A stretch of 64,000 bases of DNA from the NCBI GenBank assembly GCA_052034525.1, contig JBPOIK010000028.1:25279-89278 (forward strand), read 5' to 3'. Positions 18,925 through 28,700 of the stretch are shown here, in pieces. Below the pieces are notes generated by a model. The model saw only the letters and a program-made list of their open reading frames with translations, was not told where the DNA came from and ran no database searches. Made by a program: the position numbers and the translations under genes. The DNA is from JAFGJQ01 sp052034525. GTDB lineage: Bacteria > Planctomycetota > Phycisphaerae > UBA1845. How positions within the stretch are numbered: the first letter of the stretch is position 1; the number at the start of each line of letters is the position of its first letter.

Positions 18925-19604
18925 CTATGGGGTGCCGCGCGTCGCTGCGTCGTGGCCGAGCGCGCGGATCATGCCGGTCGCCTTGGCCAGAGTCTCTTCG
19001 TATTCCGCCCGCGGCTGACTGTCGGCGACGATGCCGCCGCCGGCGTAGAGATGCACGGCCGGTCCATGCATCACCATCGTCCGAATGGCCACGTTCAGCG
19101 ACAGCGAACCGTCCAGGCCGATGCACCCGACGGCACCACAATACCCGTCCCGCGGCGTGGGCTCCAGTTCGTCGATGATCTGCATGGCACGGATCTTCGG
19201 GGCGCCGGTGATGGAGCCGCCGGGGAACGCGGCCCCAAGCAGGTCCACCCGGGTCCGGTCGTCGGCCAGCGGGAGCCGGCGCCGACCGTTGCGCACGTGC
19301 CAATCCACGCCACCGACGTACCGGGTGTGCGGGTGATGGTCACGGATGACCGCGGTGTCGTACAGCGCGAACCTCACGAACGGCTGCAAATGCCCGCGGC
19401 GGCGTCCGTGTCTGCCTCCAGCGTGAGGACCGGCTCGCAGCCGAGGATTGTGTATTGTCGTGCGGGAGTGTCGGTCGTGGACCGTTGGAGGGCAGAACCT
19501 CCGGGCGCGTCATGGAACGCGACCGTCGCCCATTCCAGGGGCGTGTCGCACGGCGCCTGGGCGACCGCGCCGCGAATTCCGGTGTCGCCGGAGTGGGCCC
19601 GCAT
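18925..19604 (-). pseudogene. pabB: Aminodeoxychorismate synthase component I, internal deletion and frameshift
   Basis: Two pieces of one gene are visible in different frames. The 5' piece (from about 19604 to a stop near 19374) encodes the PabB N-terminus, ending in ARQYTILGCEPVLTLEAD. The 3' piece (19389-18925) encodes the C-terminal catalytic end: FPGGSITGAPKIRAMQIIDE, then IRTMVMHGP and GGGIVADSQPRAEYEET. Compared with PabB/TrpE relatives of about 450 residues, roughly 170-200 residues of the chorismate-binding core are missing, including the 'IKGTRPR' and 'NDLGR' regions. The break lies near 19374-19390. pabC and nif3 directly downstream are intact. An assembly error is the main alternative. 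Confidence 0.7.
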
Positions 19605-19656
19605 GGCCGCCCCAGTATACTCCGAGACGCCCGCAGGTGCGAAAAGAGCCGCTGCG

Positions 19657-19686
19657 TTGACAACCGCCATAGGCGGGACTAAGAAT
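19657..19686 (+). promoter_or_regulatory. Promoter with palindrome in the spacer, upstream of the SH3 protein
   Basis: TTGACA at 19657-19662 is a perfect -35. After 18 bases follows AAGAAT (19681-19686), a four-of-six -10. Inside the spacer CCGCC-ATA-GGCGG (19664-19676) is a perfect short palindrome that a regulator could bind. Confidence 0.5.
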
Positions 19687-19750
19687 GACAACCGTACGAA
19701 CGGAGCACAACCACGCGTCAGGCTTTTCGATTCGTCAAGGATGGTGTGCC

Positions 19751-20992
19751 ATGTCTGCTCGGCGAATAATGACGATTGCAGGGTTGCTGGGAATGGGCGG
19801 ATGGTGTTGGGCGCAGCCGGCCGAACCGGCGGCGGAACCCGCTTCGCCCGCGGTCGCCTTCGTGCCATATGTCGGCGAGGTGACCGGAGACAGCGTATAC
19901 GTCCGCAGCGGACCCAGCACCAATTACTACACGGTAGGCAAAGTGAATGCGGGTCAGCGAGTGACCGTGCTGGACGAAAAAGAAAGCTGGGTCGGCATCG
20001 CTCCGCCGGCGGGCTGTTTCAGCCTGATTGATGTCCGGTATGTCGATCGCGACCGCGACCCGACGGTCGGCATCGTCAACGGAGAGCGGGTGAATGTCCG
20101 GGCGGGCGCGGACGGCGTGCGCGATCCGTACGCCGTGCAGATGCAGTTGGAGCGAGGCGCACACGTGCGCATCCTGGGTGATTTTCCGAACGGATTCCTG
20201 CGCATCGAGCCGCCCCAAGGCGCGAAGCTCTGGGTATTCGGACAGTACGTGCAGCGGGTGGAAGGGGCCGACGTGCCCGTAGCGTCGACCGCGGACACAC
20301 CGGCGGATGCTCCCGTTCCCACGACGCAGCCCGCCGGCGAAACGGCGACGACATCGGCCGATACGACGCGGATCACGGTCCCCGCCGCGCCGCCCGGCGC
20401 CAAGACGGACAAAGGCGATCGGGCCGTTCTGGAAGCCCTGGAAGCCGCGGTGAAGGCCGAGATGACCCGGCCGCTGTTTGAGCGGAATGTCCGCCCTCTG
20501 GCGGAAAAGTTCCAGGCCCTGGCCAACCAGACCAAAGACGAGTACACGGCGCACTATGCCAGAACCAGAGTGGCGCAGTTGCAGGACCTGGCGGACACGA
20601 TTGAATCCGTCAAGAAAGCCTACGACGTACACGGCGGAATCGCCGGAGAGCGCGAGCAGTTCGCCCGCGAGCGGGAACGGATCAAGACGGTGCGCATCCG
20701 CGAGCCGGAGGGCTTCGCGGCCGAGGGAGAGCTGCGGGAAAGCGCGGTGTACGCCTCTCCCACGGGGCCGCGGCGGTACCGGTTGCTCGATCCGGGCAAA
20801 GACGTCACGCGCACGCTGGCCTACGTGGAGATCCCGCCAGACAGCTCGATCGACGTGACGAAATATCTCGGTCGGCGGGTGGGTGTGCGGGCGCGGACGA
20901 AGCAATTGAAGGTGGACAGCGTAGACCCGGTCCCGATCATCGTGGCGGACGAACTGGTGCTCCTGGAGGAGGCTCCGCCGAAGGTGGAATAG
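19751..20992 (+). CDS. Secreted protein with two SH3-like domains
   Basis: The protein has 413 residues from the ATG at 19751, chosen because AAGGATG lies 8 nt upstream and because it yields a clean signal peptide (MSARRIMTIAGLLGMGGWCWAQ). Bacterial SH3 domains occur at about residues 40-95 (GDSVYVRSGPSTNYYTVGKV) and 110-165 (GERVNVRAGADGV). A Pro/Thr linker, a helical region (about 230-330, with ERDQF-like charged repeats) and a C-terminal beta domain ending in IIVADELVLLEEAP follow. SH3 modules of this kind often bind cell-wall peptides. The enzyme partner, if any, is unknown. Confidence 0.75.
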   Translation: MSARRIMTIAGLLGMGGWCWAQPAEPAAEPASPAVAFVPYVGEVTGDSVYVRSGPSTNYYTVGKVNAGQRVTVLDEKESWVGIAPPAGCFSLIDVRYVDRDRDPTVGIVNGERVNVRAGADGVRDPYAVQMQLERGAHVRILGDFPNGFLRIEPPQGAKLWVFGQYVQRVEGADVPVASTADTPADAPVPTTQPAGETATTSADTTRITVPAAPPGAKTDKGDRAVLEALEAAVKAEMTRPLFERNVRPLAEKFQALANQTKDEYTAHYARTRVAQLQDLADTIESVKKAYDVHGGIAGEREQFARERERIKTVRIREPEGFAAEGELRESAVYASPTGPRRYRLLDPGKDVTRTLAYVEIPPDSSIDVTKYLGRRVGVRARTKQLKVDSVDPVPIIVADELVLLEEAPPKVE

Positions 20993-21109
20993 AATGCGGC
21001 CGGCCCGGCGATCCCGGTGCGATCGCCACAAGGCAAGCTGGCCGGGCGGCGGGCGAGGCGATACGGTTTCCTGTGGCGGGCGTTTGCGGCGCGTGGAGAC
21101 AACAGGTTT

Positions 21110-21295
21110 ATGAGCGACAGGTGGAATCGATTCGTGCGGGCGGCGGCCTGCGTGACGGGGGCCGGCGTGCTTCTCCAGACGGTCGGATGCGACCCGAACG
21201 GCCTGCTGACCCAGTGGACGCTCAGCGTCGCCGGCAAATTCCTCACGAGCTACTTCTACGACCTCTTGAACGTCCAGCCGCCGTTCGTGTTCTGA
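21110..21295 (+). CDS. Small lipoprotein, 61 residues
   Basis: A signal peptide with hydrophobic core and the end LLQTVGC (Cys27) marks a lipoprotein. The mature part is only 35 residues, with LTQWTLSVAGKFLTSYFYDL predicted as an amphipathic helix, and ends in QPPFVF. An in-frame upstream extension lacks a start signal; GGAGA precedes the ATG at 21110. I recognise no family. The aromatic C-terminus is unusual and might be an outer-membrane or protein-docking signal. Confidence 0.55.
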   Translation: MSDRWNRFVRAAACVTGAGVLLQTVGCDPNGLLTQWTLSVAGKFLTSYFYDLLNVQPPFVF

Positions 21296-21301
21296 CGGTC
21301 T

Positions 21302-21320
21302 CCGCCGTCTTGCACGGCGG
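21302..21320 (+). terminator. GC-rich hairpin after the small lipoprotein gene
   Basis: CCGCCGT at 21302-21308 pairs with ACGGCGG at 21314-21320, with a five-base loop, seven bases after the stop codon. There is no T run, so termination would be weak or rho-assisted; it may instead protect the 3' end. Confidence 0.3.
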
Positions 21321-21389
21321 GAGGGCGGCCGCCGTGTCAGGGCGGAACGACTCCGCCGCGGCGCCCCATCCGTCCGGCAAGCAGTGGTC

Positions 21390-22391
21390 ATGGCAACACC
21401 GGTTGAAACCGCAACGATCATCGGCGACGGGGCGATGGGCACCGTGTGCGGACTGATCCTCGCCGGCCGCGAGGTCCGCGTGCGACTCTGGGGCCCGTTC
21501 GAGGAACACATCCGACAGATCGCGGCGGACCGCGAGAACCGCCGGTTCCTGCCCGGCCACCGGCTCCCGGACAATCTGATCCCCACGACCGACAAACGCG
21601 AGGCGCTGACGGACACCGAGCTGATCGTCTCGGCGATTCCATGTCAGTACACGCGCGGCGTGTGGGAGGGGCTCCGAAGTTGCTATCCGCGGGGCGTACC
21701 GGTCTGTTCCGTGACCAAGGGGCTGGAGATCGACCGGCTGATGTGGCCGACGCAGATCATCCGCGACGTACTGGGCGACGCACCGGTGGTAGCGCTGTCG
21801 GGCCCGAGCATCGCCCCGGAGGTGGCCCGCGGCCTGCCGGCCACGGTCGTCGCGGCGTCAGACGACCTGAACCTCGCGGAGCTGGTGCAACACTCGTTCT
21901 CCACGGAAACGTTCCGCGTTTACACGAACAACGACCGCCTCGGCGTGGAACTGGCCGGCGCCACGAAAAACGTGATCGCACTGGCCGCCGGCATCATCGA
22001 CGGCATCGGGGCGGGCGACAATGCCAAGGCCGCCCTGCTCACCCGCGGGCTGGTGGAGATCACGCGGTTGGGGACGGCCATGGGCGCTCAGCCCGGCACG
22101 TTCAAAGGATTGGCCGGCATTGGCGACCTGGTGACCACCTGCATTTCCCCCATCGGCCGCAACCGCACCGCCGGCGAGAAGATCGGCCGCGGCATGGGCA
22201 TGCGGGAGGTGATTGACTCCACGCCGTCCGTCATCGAGGGCATCCCCACCACGGAGGCCGTTCTGGAACTGGCCATGCGGCACAACATCGAGATGCCCAT
22301 CACGCACGCGGTGCATTCCGTACTGCACGGCCACCGCTCCCCGCGTGAAGCCATCCACGACCTGATGACCCGACAACTCAAGCCGGAATGA
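21390..22391 (+). CDS. gpsA: NAD(P)H-dependent glycerol-3-phosphate dehydrogenase
   Basis: The protein has 333 residues. The N-terminal Rossmann motif is ATIIGDGAMGTVCG (GxGxxG kept), the central VALSGPSIAPEVARGLPATV matches the family, and the catalytic Lys is in LAGATKNVIALAAGI. The C-terminal signature GLAGIGDLVTTCISPIGRNR is diagnostic. It reduces dihydroxyacetone phosphate to sn-glycerol 3-phosphate for phospholipid synthesis. A GTG six bases upstream in frame is an alternative start; neither has a strong SD. Confidence 0.93.
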   Translation: MATPVETATIIGDGAMGTVCGLILAGREVRVRLWGPFEEHIRQIAADRENRRFLPGHRLPDNLIPTTDKREALTDTELIVSAIPCQYTRGVWEGLRSCYPRGVPVCSVTKGLEIDRLMWPTQIIRDVLGDAPVVALSGPSIAPEVARGLPATVVAASDDLNLAELVQHSFSTETFRVYTNNDRLGVELAGATKNVIALAAGIIDGIGAGDNAKAALLTRGLVEITRLGTAMGAQPGTFKGLAGIGDLVTTCISPIGRNRTAGEKIGRGMGMREVIDSTPSVIEGIPTTEAVLELAMRHNIEMPITHAVHSVLHGHRSPREAIHDLMTRQLKPE

Positions 22392-22640
22392 GCCGGAAAA
22401 AGCACCCGATCGGCCGCGTGTTCAAGGCGATTCCGCGCCCGGGGAGGGCGGGAATGCACGGCTTTGAGATCGACGATACCTTCCCATGCTTCGCCGAAGG
22501 CAAGTGGTTGCACAACAGGACGAGCGCTCGAACCCCCACACCGGGTCCGCGGTTCAGAGACAGTGATACAACGCGCGGCCGAACCGGCCCGATCGCCGGA
22601 CCGGGCGGGCCACCGCGCGCCACCCGCCTCCCGACACCCG

Positions 22641-23126
22641 CTAATCGGCGGCGTCGGGGGCCCCGCTGAACGACTGCAAGGCAAGATAACTCAGGCCGAA
22701 TCGCTTGATATTGTCGAGCTGCTTGTCGAACTCGTCGAAGTGCGACTCCTCGTCGTTGACCAGTCGCTCGAAAATCTGTTTCGTGCCGTTGTCGGCATTG
22801 GCAGCGCACTTCAGCGCGAAATCGTTGTAGACGGCAATCGCGCCCTGTTCCATTTCGCAGGCCCGGGCCACGATCGCCTCCGCTTCGGTCACGATCTCCA
22901 CCGGCCCGGCCGTGACCATCTCCACATCGCCCTTGAGGAATAGAATACGCTCCGCCAGCGTCTCGACATGCCCCATCTCCATGATGGCGATCCGCTTGAA
23001 CAGCGCTGCCAGCGGGCCGAACCCCTGGTCATCCAGGTGAAAATGCCAGTACATGTACTGATGCACCGCCTGCAACTCGTCAGCCACCGCCCGGTTCAGA
23101 AGCTCAATACTCTTGCCTTTGTCCAT
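22641..23126 (-). CDS. bfr: Bacterioferritin
   Basis: The protein has 161 residues from the ATG at 23126 (GGAAGGAAT upstream). It is a four-helix ferritin-like protein with the dinuclear iron ligands Glu17 and the EMGHVE motif (Glu50, His53) and a second pair near Glu92 and EESHFDEF. The Met in EMGH matches the axial haem ligand position of bacterioferritins. It stores iron and detoxifies oxygen or peroxide, a useful function for an anaerobe rich in iron-sulfur proteins. It is next to the MFS gene on the same strand. Confidence 0.88.
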   Translation of the reverse strand: MDKGKSIELLNRAVADELQAVHQYMYWHFHLDDQGFGPLAALFKRIAIMEMGHVETLAERILFLKGDVEMVTAGPVEIVTEAEAIVARACEMEQGAIAVYNDFALKCAANADNGTKQIFERLVNDEESHFDEFDKQLDNIKRFGLSYLALQSFSGAPDAAD

Positions 23127-23249
23127 GAGCCGTATTCCTTCCAGTGGAAAGTCCCTGGTTCCCCGGTCCGCCACGCCGTCCGGAATCCGTCATCCTGCAC
23201 AATTCCCCGCTCAACGCAACCCGGACCTCAGACCCGGCCGCGATGTCGG

Positions 23250-24470
23250 CTACGAACCGGACGCCTCGGGCCCCATCGCTTCGCCGCCGACCAGGGTGTC
23301 GGCCATCGACTCTGCCGCCTCCGGCGTCTCCTCGAACCGCACGCACACGGCCGCGGCCACCAGCAGAACCGCCAGAACATATAGCGATTCGCGGAACGTG
23401 CCGCTCCAGTCGAACACCATGCCCGCCAGTGCCGGAGTCGCCGCCGCGAACATGTTCGACGAGAACAGGTATCCGTACACCCGACCCACGTGCGGCGCGC
23501 CCCACCGCCGGCCCGCCGACGACGCATATAACACCAGCACTCCGCCGTAGTTGAAACCCGCTACCGCCGCCAGGACGGACAATCCCACCGCAGACGACAA
23601 CAGCCACGGGTGAAAAGCCAGCAGCGCCGCCTGGCCCAGGAGGTTGGCCCGGATGGCCGTCCGGGCCGGCATGACGTCGAAGATCAACCCCCACGAAATC
23701 CGGCCGATCGCGTTCGCCACGGCAAACACGGCCACCGCCAGCGCGCCGGCCTTGCCGCCGAGGCTCATGTTGAGCTGGCTGAGGTTCGCGTTCACGGTGA
23801 GGCCCGCCGCCAGCCCGGAGACCATGGCCGCGTACAACACCCAGAACGCCCGCTCGCGCAGGAACCGGGCCGGAGGGGAAGATCGACGGGCCGGGTCGTC
23901 CGCGCCTGGCGGATACCGAAGCAGCCACGCCGCCGGCAGGCACACCAGGAAAAACGCCAGCCCCAGCCACCGCATGGTGGCAAACGGCGTCCACCCCGAC
24001 CCGCTCATCAGATGCTCGCTCACCTGCGAAATGAGAGCGGCCCCGCCGCCGAAGCCGGCCACCGCCACGCCGGTCACCAGCCCTTTGCGTTCGGGGAACC
24101 AGCGCATGCCCACGGCAATCGGAACCAGATACGCCAGCCCGACCCCCAGGCCGCCCAGCACGCCCATCCCCGCCACCGTGAATAGGAAATGGATTCGACC
24201 GAGCCCGGCCAGAAACCACCCCGCGGCGAACACCAGCGCGCCGAGCGTGGCCATACGCGTGGGGCCCAATCGCTCGAGCAGGCGACCCGCCACGATCGTC
24301 GTGGCCGGAAACACCACGTAGAACATGCTGAACGGAAGCTGGGCCGTGCCCTGCGCCAAGCCGGTCGTTTCGTGCAGATGTCGCACAAACACCGACCAGG
24401 CGTAGGTCGCACCCAGGCAGACCTGCATAATCACCGAGGCGGCCAGCACCACGTAAGCGCGTTTGGTCAT
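23250..24470 (-). CDS. MFS transporter, OFA (oxalate/formate antiporter) type
   Basis: The protein has 406 residues and 12 predicted membrane helices. The opening MQVCLGATYAWSVFVRHL and the GLVTGVAVAGFGGGAALIS segment are typical of OFA family members. The helix pair boundary GRLLERLGPTRMATLGAL contains the MFS motif A-like loop. Substrate is probably a small monocarboxylate or dicarboxylate (oxalate, formate, lactate), but this cannot be settled from the sequence. Confidence 0.8.
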   Translation of the reverse strand: MTKRAYVVLAASVIMQVCLGATYAWSVFVRHLHETTGLAQGTAQLPFSMFYVVFPATTIVAGRLLERLGPTRMATLGALVFAAGWFLAGLGRIHFLFTVAGMGVLGGLGVGLAYLVPIAVGMRWFPERKGLVTGVAVAGFGGGAALISQVSEHLMSGSGWTPFATMRWLGLAFFLVCLPAAWLLRYPPGADDPARRSSPPARFLRERAFWVLYAAMVSGLAAGLTVNANLSQLNMSLGGKAGALAVAVFAVANAIGRISWGLIFDVMPARTAIRANLLGQAALLAFHPWLLSSAVGLSVLAAVAGFNYGGVLVLYASSAGRRWGAPHVGRVYGYLFSSNMFAAATPALAGMVFDWSGTFRESLYVLAVLLVAAAVCVRFEETPEAAESMADTLVGGEAMGPEASGS

Positions 24471-24486
24471 GGCATGAGTCTACCGG

Positions 24487-25638
24487 TTACGATCCATTCC
24501 GACAGCCGGTTATTGCCCATCGCAACCGCGCCGATCGGGCGCGCGGGTTGGAGCTCACTTCCGCCGCGCCAGGCGTGATCGGGTGCTCGCATACATGCTC
24601 GTACAAGCCCGCCAGACGCCCGGCCTCCAGGGCGGCGGCCACTCGGTCCTCCTCCCCGCTGTGGAACGAGATGATCCCCAGCCTGCCGCCCGGGCGCAGG
24701 CAGTACGGCGCCTGGCGAAGAAGCTGCTCCAGGCCGCTGAGTTCGTCATTGACCAGGATGCGAAGGGCCTGGAACGTCCGCGCGGCCGGATGCAGATCGC
24801 CCGGGCGACTTTCCGGCCGCCGGCGCCATTGGCGCATCGAGATGCCCTTGGCCTCGAACACCAGCCGGACCAGCTCGCGAGTCCGCCGGATGGGCTGCCG
24901 GTCTCGTCGATCGACGATCAGTCCGGCGATGCGGTCCGCGGCCGGTTCGTCCGCCAGACGTCGCAGGGCCAGGGTCAGCGTCTCGCGGTCCAGAGAGGCC
25001 AGCAGGTTCGCGGCCGTATGCGGACGCCGCAGGTCCATCCGCATGTCCAACGGGCCGTCCTGCCGGAAGCTGAACCCCCGGGCGGGATCGTCGATCTGCA
25101 TGCTGGAGGCACCCAGATCGGCAAACACAATGTCAAACCCGCTGATTCCCTCCTCGCCGAGCACCCGGCCAATACCGCCGAAATGCCGGTGGTACAACCG
25201 CAGGGTCGCCGGCGGCTGCCGGCGGCTCGGGACGTCGCCGGGTAGAACCAGAGCCACCGGCCTGTCCAGGGCATTCGCCAGCCGCTGTCCGGTGCGGGCC
25301 AGTTGCGGGCCGTCCAGGTCGAGCCCGATCAGCCGTCCGCCCGGCGCGATGCGGCGCAGAAACGCCTCCGCGTGCCCGCCGTAGCCGATGGTGCAATCAA
25401 CGACCACGTCGCCGGGCCGCGGGTTCAACGCCGCCATCACTTCATCCAGCAACACCGGGACGTGCGTGCCCGCCGGCGTGCGTCCCTGGGCCCGCACGTG
25501 CTCGTGCATCTCCGGATGCGCATCGGGCGCCAGCTCCTTGTACCGGTGCTCGAATCGCCTGGGATGTGTGCCCGGGTAGCGCGGCCGGCGCCGCCGGGGC
25601 GGCAACGGACCTCGTTCGGAATGCTCTTCGGAACCCAT
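24487..25638 (-). CDS. rsmH: 16S rRNA m4C1402 methyltransferase
   Basis: About 383 residues from the ATG at 25638. The core is complete: HVPVLLDEVMAALNP, VVDCTIGYGGHAEAFL (SAM-binding), FDIVFADLGASSMQIDD, and the C-terminal LGIISFHSGEEDRVA. A basic, Pro/Arg-rich N-terminal extension of about 55 residues precedes the core and is longer than usual. No SD is seen at this ATG; a second ATG at 25692 would add 18 residues. In many bacteria rsmH heads the dcw cluster, but no cell-division genes follow here. Confidence 0.9.
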   Translation of the reverse strand: MGSEEHSERGPLPPRRRRPRYPGTHPRRFEHRYKELAPDAHPEMHEHVRAQGRTPAGTHVPVLLDEVMAALNPRPGDVVVDCTIGYGGHAEAFLRRIAPGGRLIGLDLDGPQLARTGQRLANALDRPVALVLPGDVPSRRQPPATLRLYHRHFGGIGRVLGEEGISGFDIVFADLGASSMQIDDPARGFSFRQDGPLDMRMDLRRPHTAANLLASLDRETLTLALRRLADEPAADRIAGLIVDRRDRQPIRRTRELVRLVFEAKGISMRQWRRRPESRPGDLHPAARTFQALRILVNDELSGLEQLLRQAPYCLRPGGRLGIISFHSGEEDRVAAALEAGRLAGLYEHVCEHPITPGAAEVSSNPRARSARLRWAITGCRNGS

Positions 25639-25708
25639 TGCCGCAGATTCTACCGCGCGCCGGAATGCCGGCGATCCTCCGTTGTCGCGCATTCCGGCGA
25701 TTCCCGCG

Positions 25709-28700
25709 TCAATACGTGGCGACGATGGTCTGTTCGCCTTCCAGCGTTCCGGGCAGTTCGATCCACTCCTTCCGCGGATCAAACCCGGACCACGGCTGGC
25801 CGTTCACGCTCACACGGCGGATCGGCCGGGCGTCCGGGTGACGCAATCGAAGGAACACGCGTTTCGGGGGCGTTCGCGTCGGCGGTGTAAGGCTCGCTTC
25901 GATCCGACCGGCCCCCGCCTGTGATTTCAGCTCCAGCGAGAGCGGCCCGAAGTGCGTCGCCGCCCGATGAATGGCCGCCGTCCGCCCGTCCGCCAGCCAA
26001 TACCGCGGGATTGCCTGTCCGAGGTACAGGTCCGGCCCGTCCTCCCGCACGAACATCAGCCGCAGCCAGAAGGTGCTCTGAGCCTCATCCGACGTCTTGA
26101 AATGGTCACCGAACGGATAACCCAGCTCCGGCGCGGAGTGTTCGTTGCACATCCGCACGTCCGGGTAGAATGCGGAGGCGAACGCGTTGAAGTACGCCCG
26201 CAGGTAGTGCTTTACCTCGTCGCGCCACAGATACGACGGCGGACCGTCCAGCAGGTTCGCCTGCATGGAGAACCCCCCGCGCGAAAACCAGAACCGGTCG
26301 AACACGGGAATCGAGTACCCGTACCGGTCCGAAATGTACAGGTTGTCTTCGTAATCCTTCAGAATCCACGTCGCCTCCGGCGCATCCGGCGGGATCAGCC
26401 CGTAATACAGCAGGAACATCGGTCCTTCCAGCGTCTCGCGAATCCAGCCAAGCGCGCGACCGCGCAGATGCAGGTGCGAGGGGTACTTCGGAACGTAGGT
26501 GCCGTCCCGCAATCGCACGACCGGCGTGCGGATGCGCGCCTCCGTCAGTCCCCGCATCACGTCCTGGGAATATGCCCGCGCCTCCCGCACCAGCCGCTCG
26601 GCCTCGGGGTGTCCAAAATCCGCCAGCGCCGCCGCCAGGGCCTCCAGTCCCCAGGCCGAGGCCGCGTTGGTGGCCAGCCAATACCAGTAGTCCTGCACGT
26701 CCTCGAGTCCGCCGGCGGGCAGAAATCCATATTCGATGGGACGCGCGTCCGGCGTCTTTCCGTTCTGCGTGGCGTGCCGCTCCCGAATGATCCAGTCGCA
26801 CGCCGCCACCAGTTTCGGCGCCGCCTGCGTCATCCAGGCGCGGTCCCGCGTGTGCCACCAGTGCTCCGCCATGCCCCAGCAGACGTAGCCGTGCGATTTG
26901 TTGTACCCGCCCATCTCGTGCCCGCCGGACCCGTAGAACAGCCCCTCCGTGCCCGCGAAGTTGCCCGGCAGCGGCGCTGTTCCCTGAGACTCCAGGTACG
27001 AGTCCAGGCAGCGCCGGGCCACATCGGCGTATCCGCGCCGGTCCAGATCGCTGATCATCATGATGGCTTCGTTCGGGAAGTCTCCATAGTAAAACGAGCC
27101 GACGTGGGCATGCAGGCGATCCGAGTCAACCTCGCCCTGGCAGTTGATGAGCAGGTGCCGCAGGTGCGCCCGGTAAAAATCATTCAGCCACGGTTCGGGT
27201 GTTTCGATCTGCGTGCCGGCCGCCGTGCGCTCGATCCAGAAATCGCAGACCCGCGCCGCGTCCTCCATAAAATCCCGCCCGCGAAGCGGCTCGATCTCCG
27301 CCTCCCCGGCGAGGGTGATCGACGGCACCATCGCGTGCATGGTGTGCGACTCTCCCGGGCCGAGCCGCCGCGACCAGCGCAACCGGGCGCCGTCGGCCGT
27401 CCAGGCGTCGGCATCCGCCCCCGGCAGCACCAGCCGCACCCGCTCGCCCTCGGCCGTGACGGCCGACACCACATCCCCGTGCATCACCAGAGGCTCCGGC
27501 GGATGATCAAACGGCTCCGAGACGAGCGTCAGCGATGCGGTGGCCGGGATCTGATCCGACGTGTTAACCACGCGGATGCGGACCAGCAGCACGCTGGGGT
27601 CATCCACGCGCACGGACTCCAGCGGGCCGTTCAGCGCGTCCAGCACCGTCCACTGTTCATAGAGCAACGGACCTTCCTGCCACCAGGTCCGCAGCACCGG
27701 CAGGTAGCCTTCCGCCAGCTCTCGACCGCCGCGGCGATCCGGCCCCGGAAAACCGAAACGCAGGCGGAGCCCGCTTCCCGGCCAATTCTTCCGGTCGGTG
27801 TCTTTCCGGCTCCGAGGCAGATCAAACCAGCGCGGCTCGCTGGTGATTGTGACGTCGCCGTTGGGATCCTGCCGCATGGTGTTGCGGTTACCCGGCAGTC
27901 CATGCACGAAATACAGGGGTCGCTTGAGCGGCATGTCGTCCCACGCCCGCATCAGTGTCTGTTCAGGCTCATCGAACACGCGATCATAGACGCCCTTCGT
28001 CGGATACTCCTTGAGCATTGCGCGCCAGCCGTCCGGCGTTATGCCGTCATCCGCTCGAACCACAAGCGAGCCCAGATCGTCCACGAGAATTCGATCGCCC
28101 CGGGCCACCTCATCGGCGGCAAAGGAAAACGACCGCTCCGCCGAACGCACGGTGACGATCGTCCGGTCATAACGCCCGTCCAGAGGATCGACGGCCATGG
28201 TCAGGTCGGCTTCCACCGCGCCTTCCGCCCCGGCCCCCAGCGTCCATGAGCCGTCCTCCGCAACGACCGCGGCCGTTCCGGGCACCGCTCGAACGGCCCG
28301 AACGGAACCGTTGTGAATCTCCAGGCGTCCGCGCTCGTCACCGCGCGGCCCTGCTCCTTCCATCCGGGGTTTGTCGAAGTGCAGCCGCACCGTCAACGGC
28401 CGGCAGATGCCGTCGGTGAACGCCTGCATTCGTTCCACCCGCGGCAACGACGGCTCGCCCGCCAGCCGCACCTTCAGCGTTCGGCGGAACGTCACGCCGT
28501 TCTCGCCGACTTCGGGAAACTCGCTGCGCGCCGTCGAAGCGAATGCGATCGACGCGGTTCGACCGTTCAGCGTCACGTGAGTAACGGCCGGTTTCCACTG
28601 ACCGTTGGTCCAGTCGTCGGTCGCCCACCACCCCTGTCCGCAGGCGCCGGAGTCGATCAGGAGCGGGTCGGGGCCGCCGTCCCATACGTCATGCCAGTAT

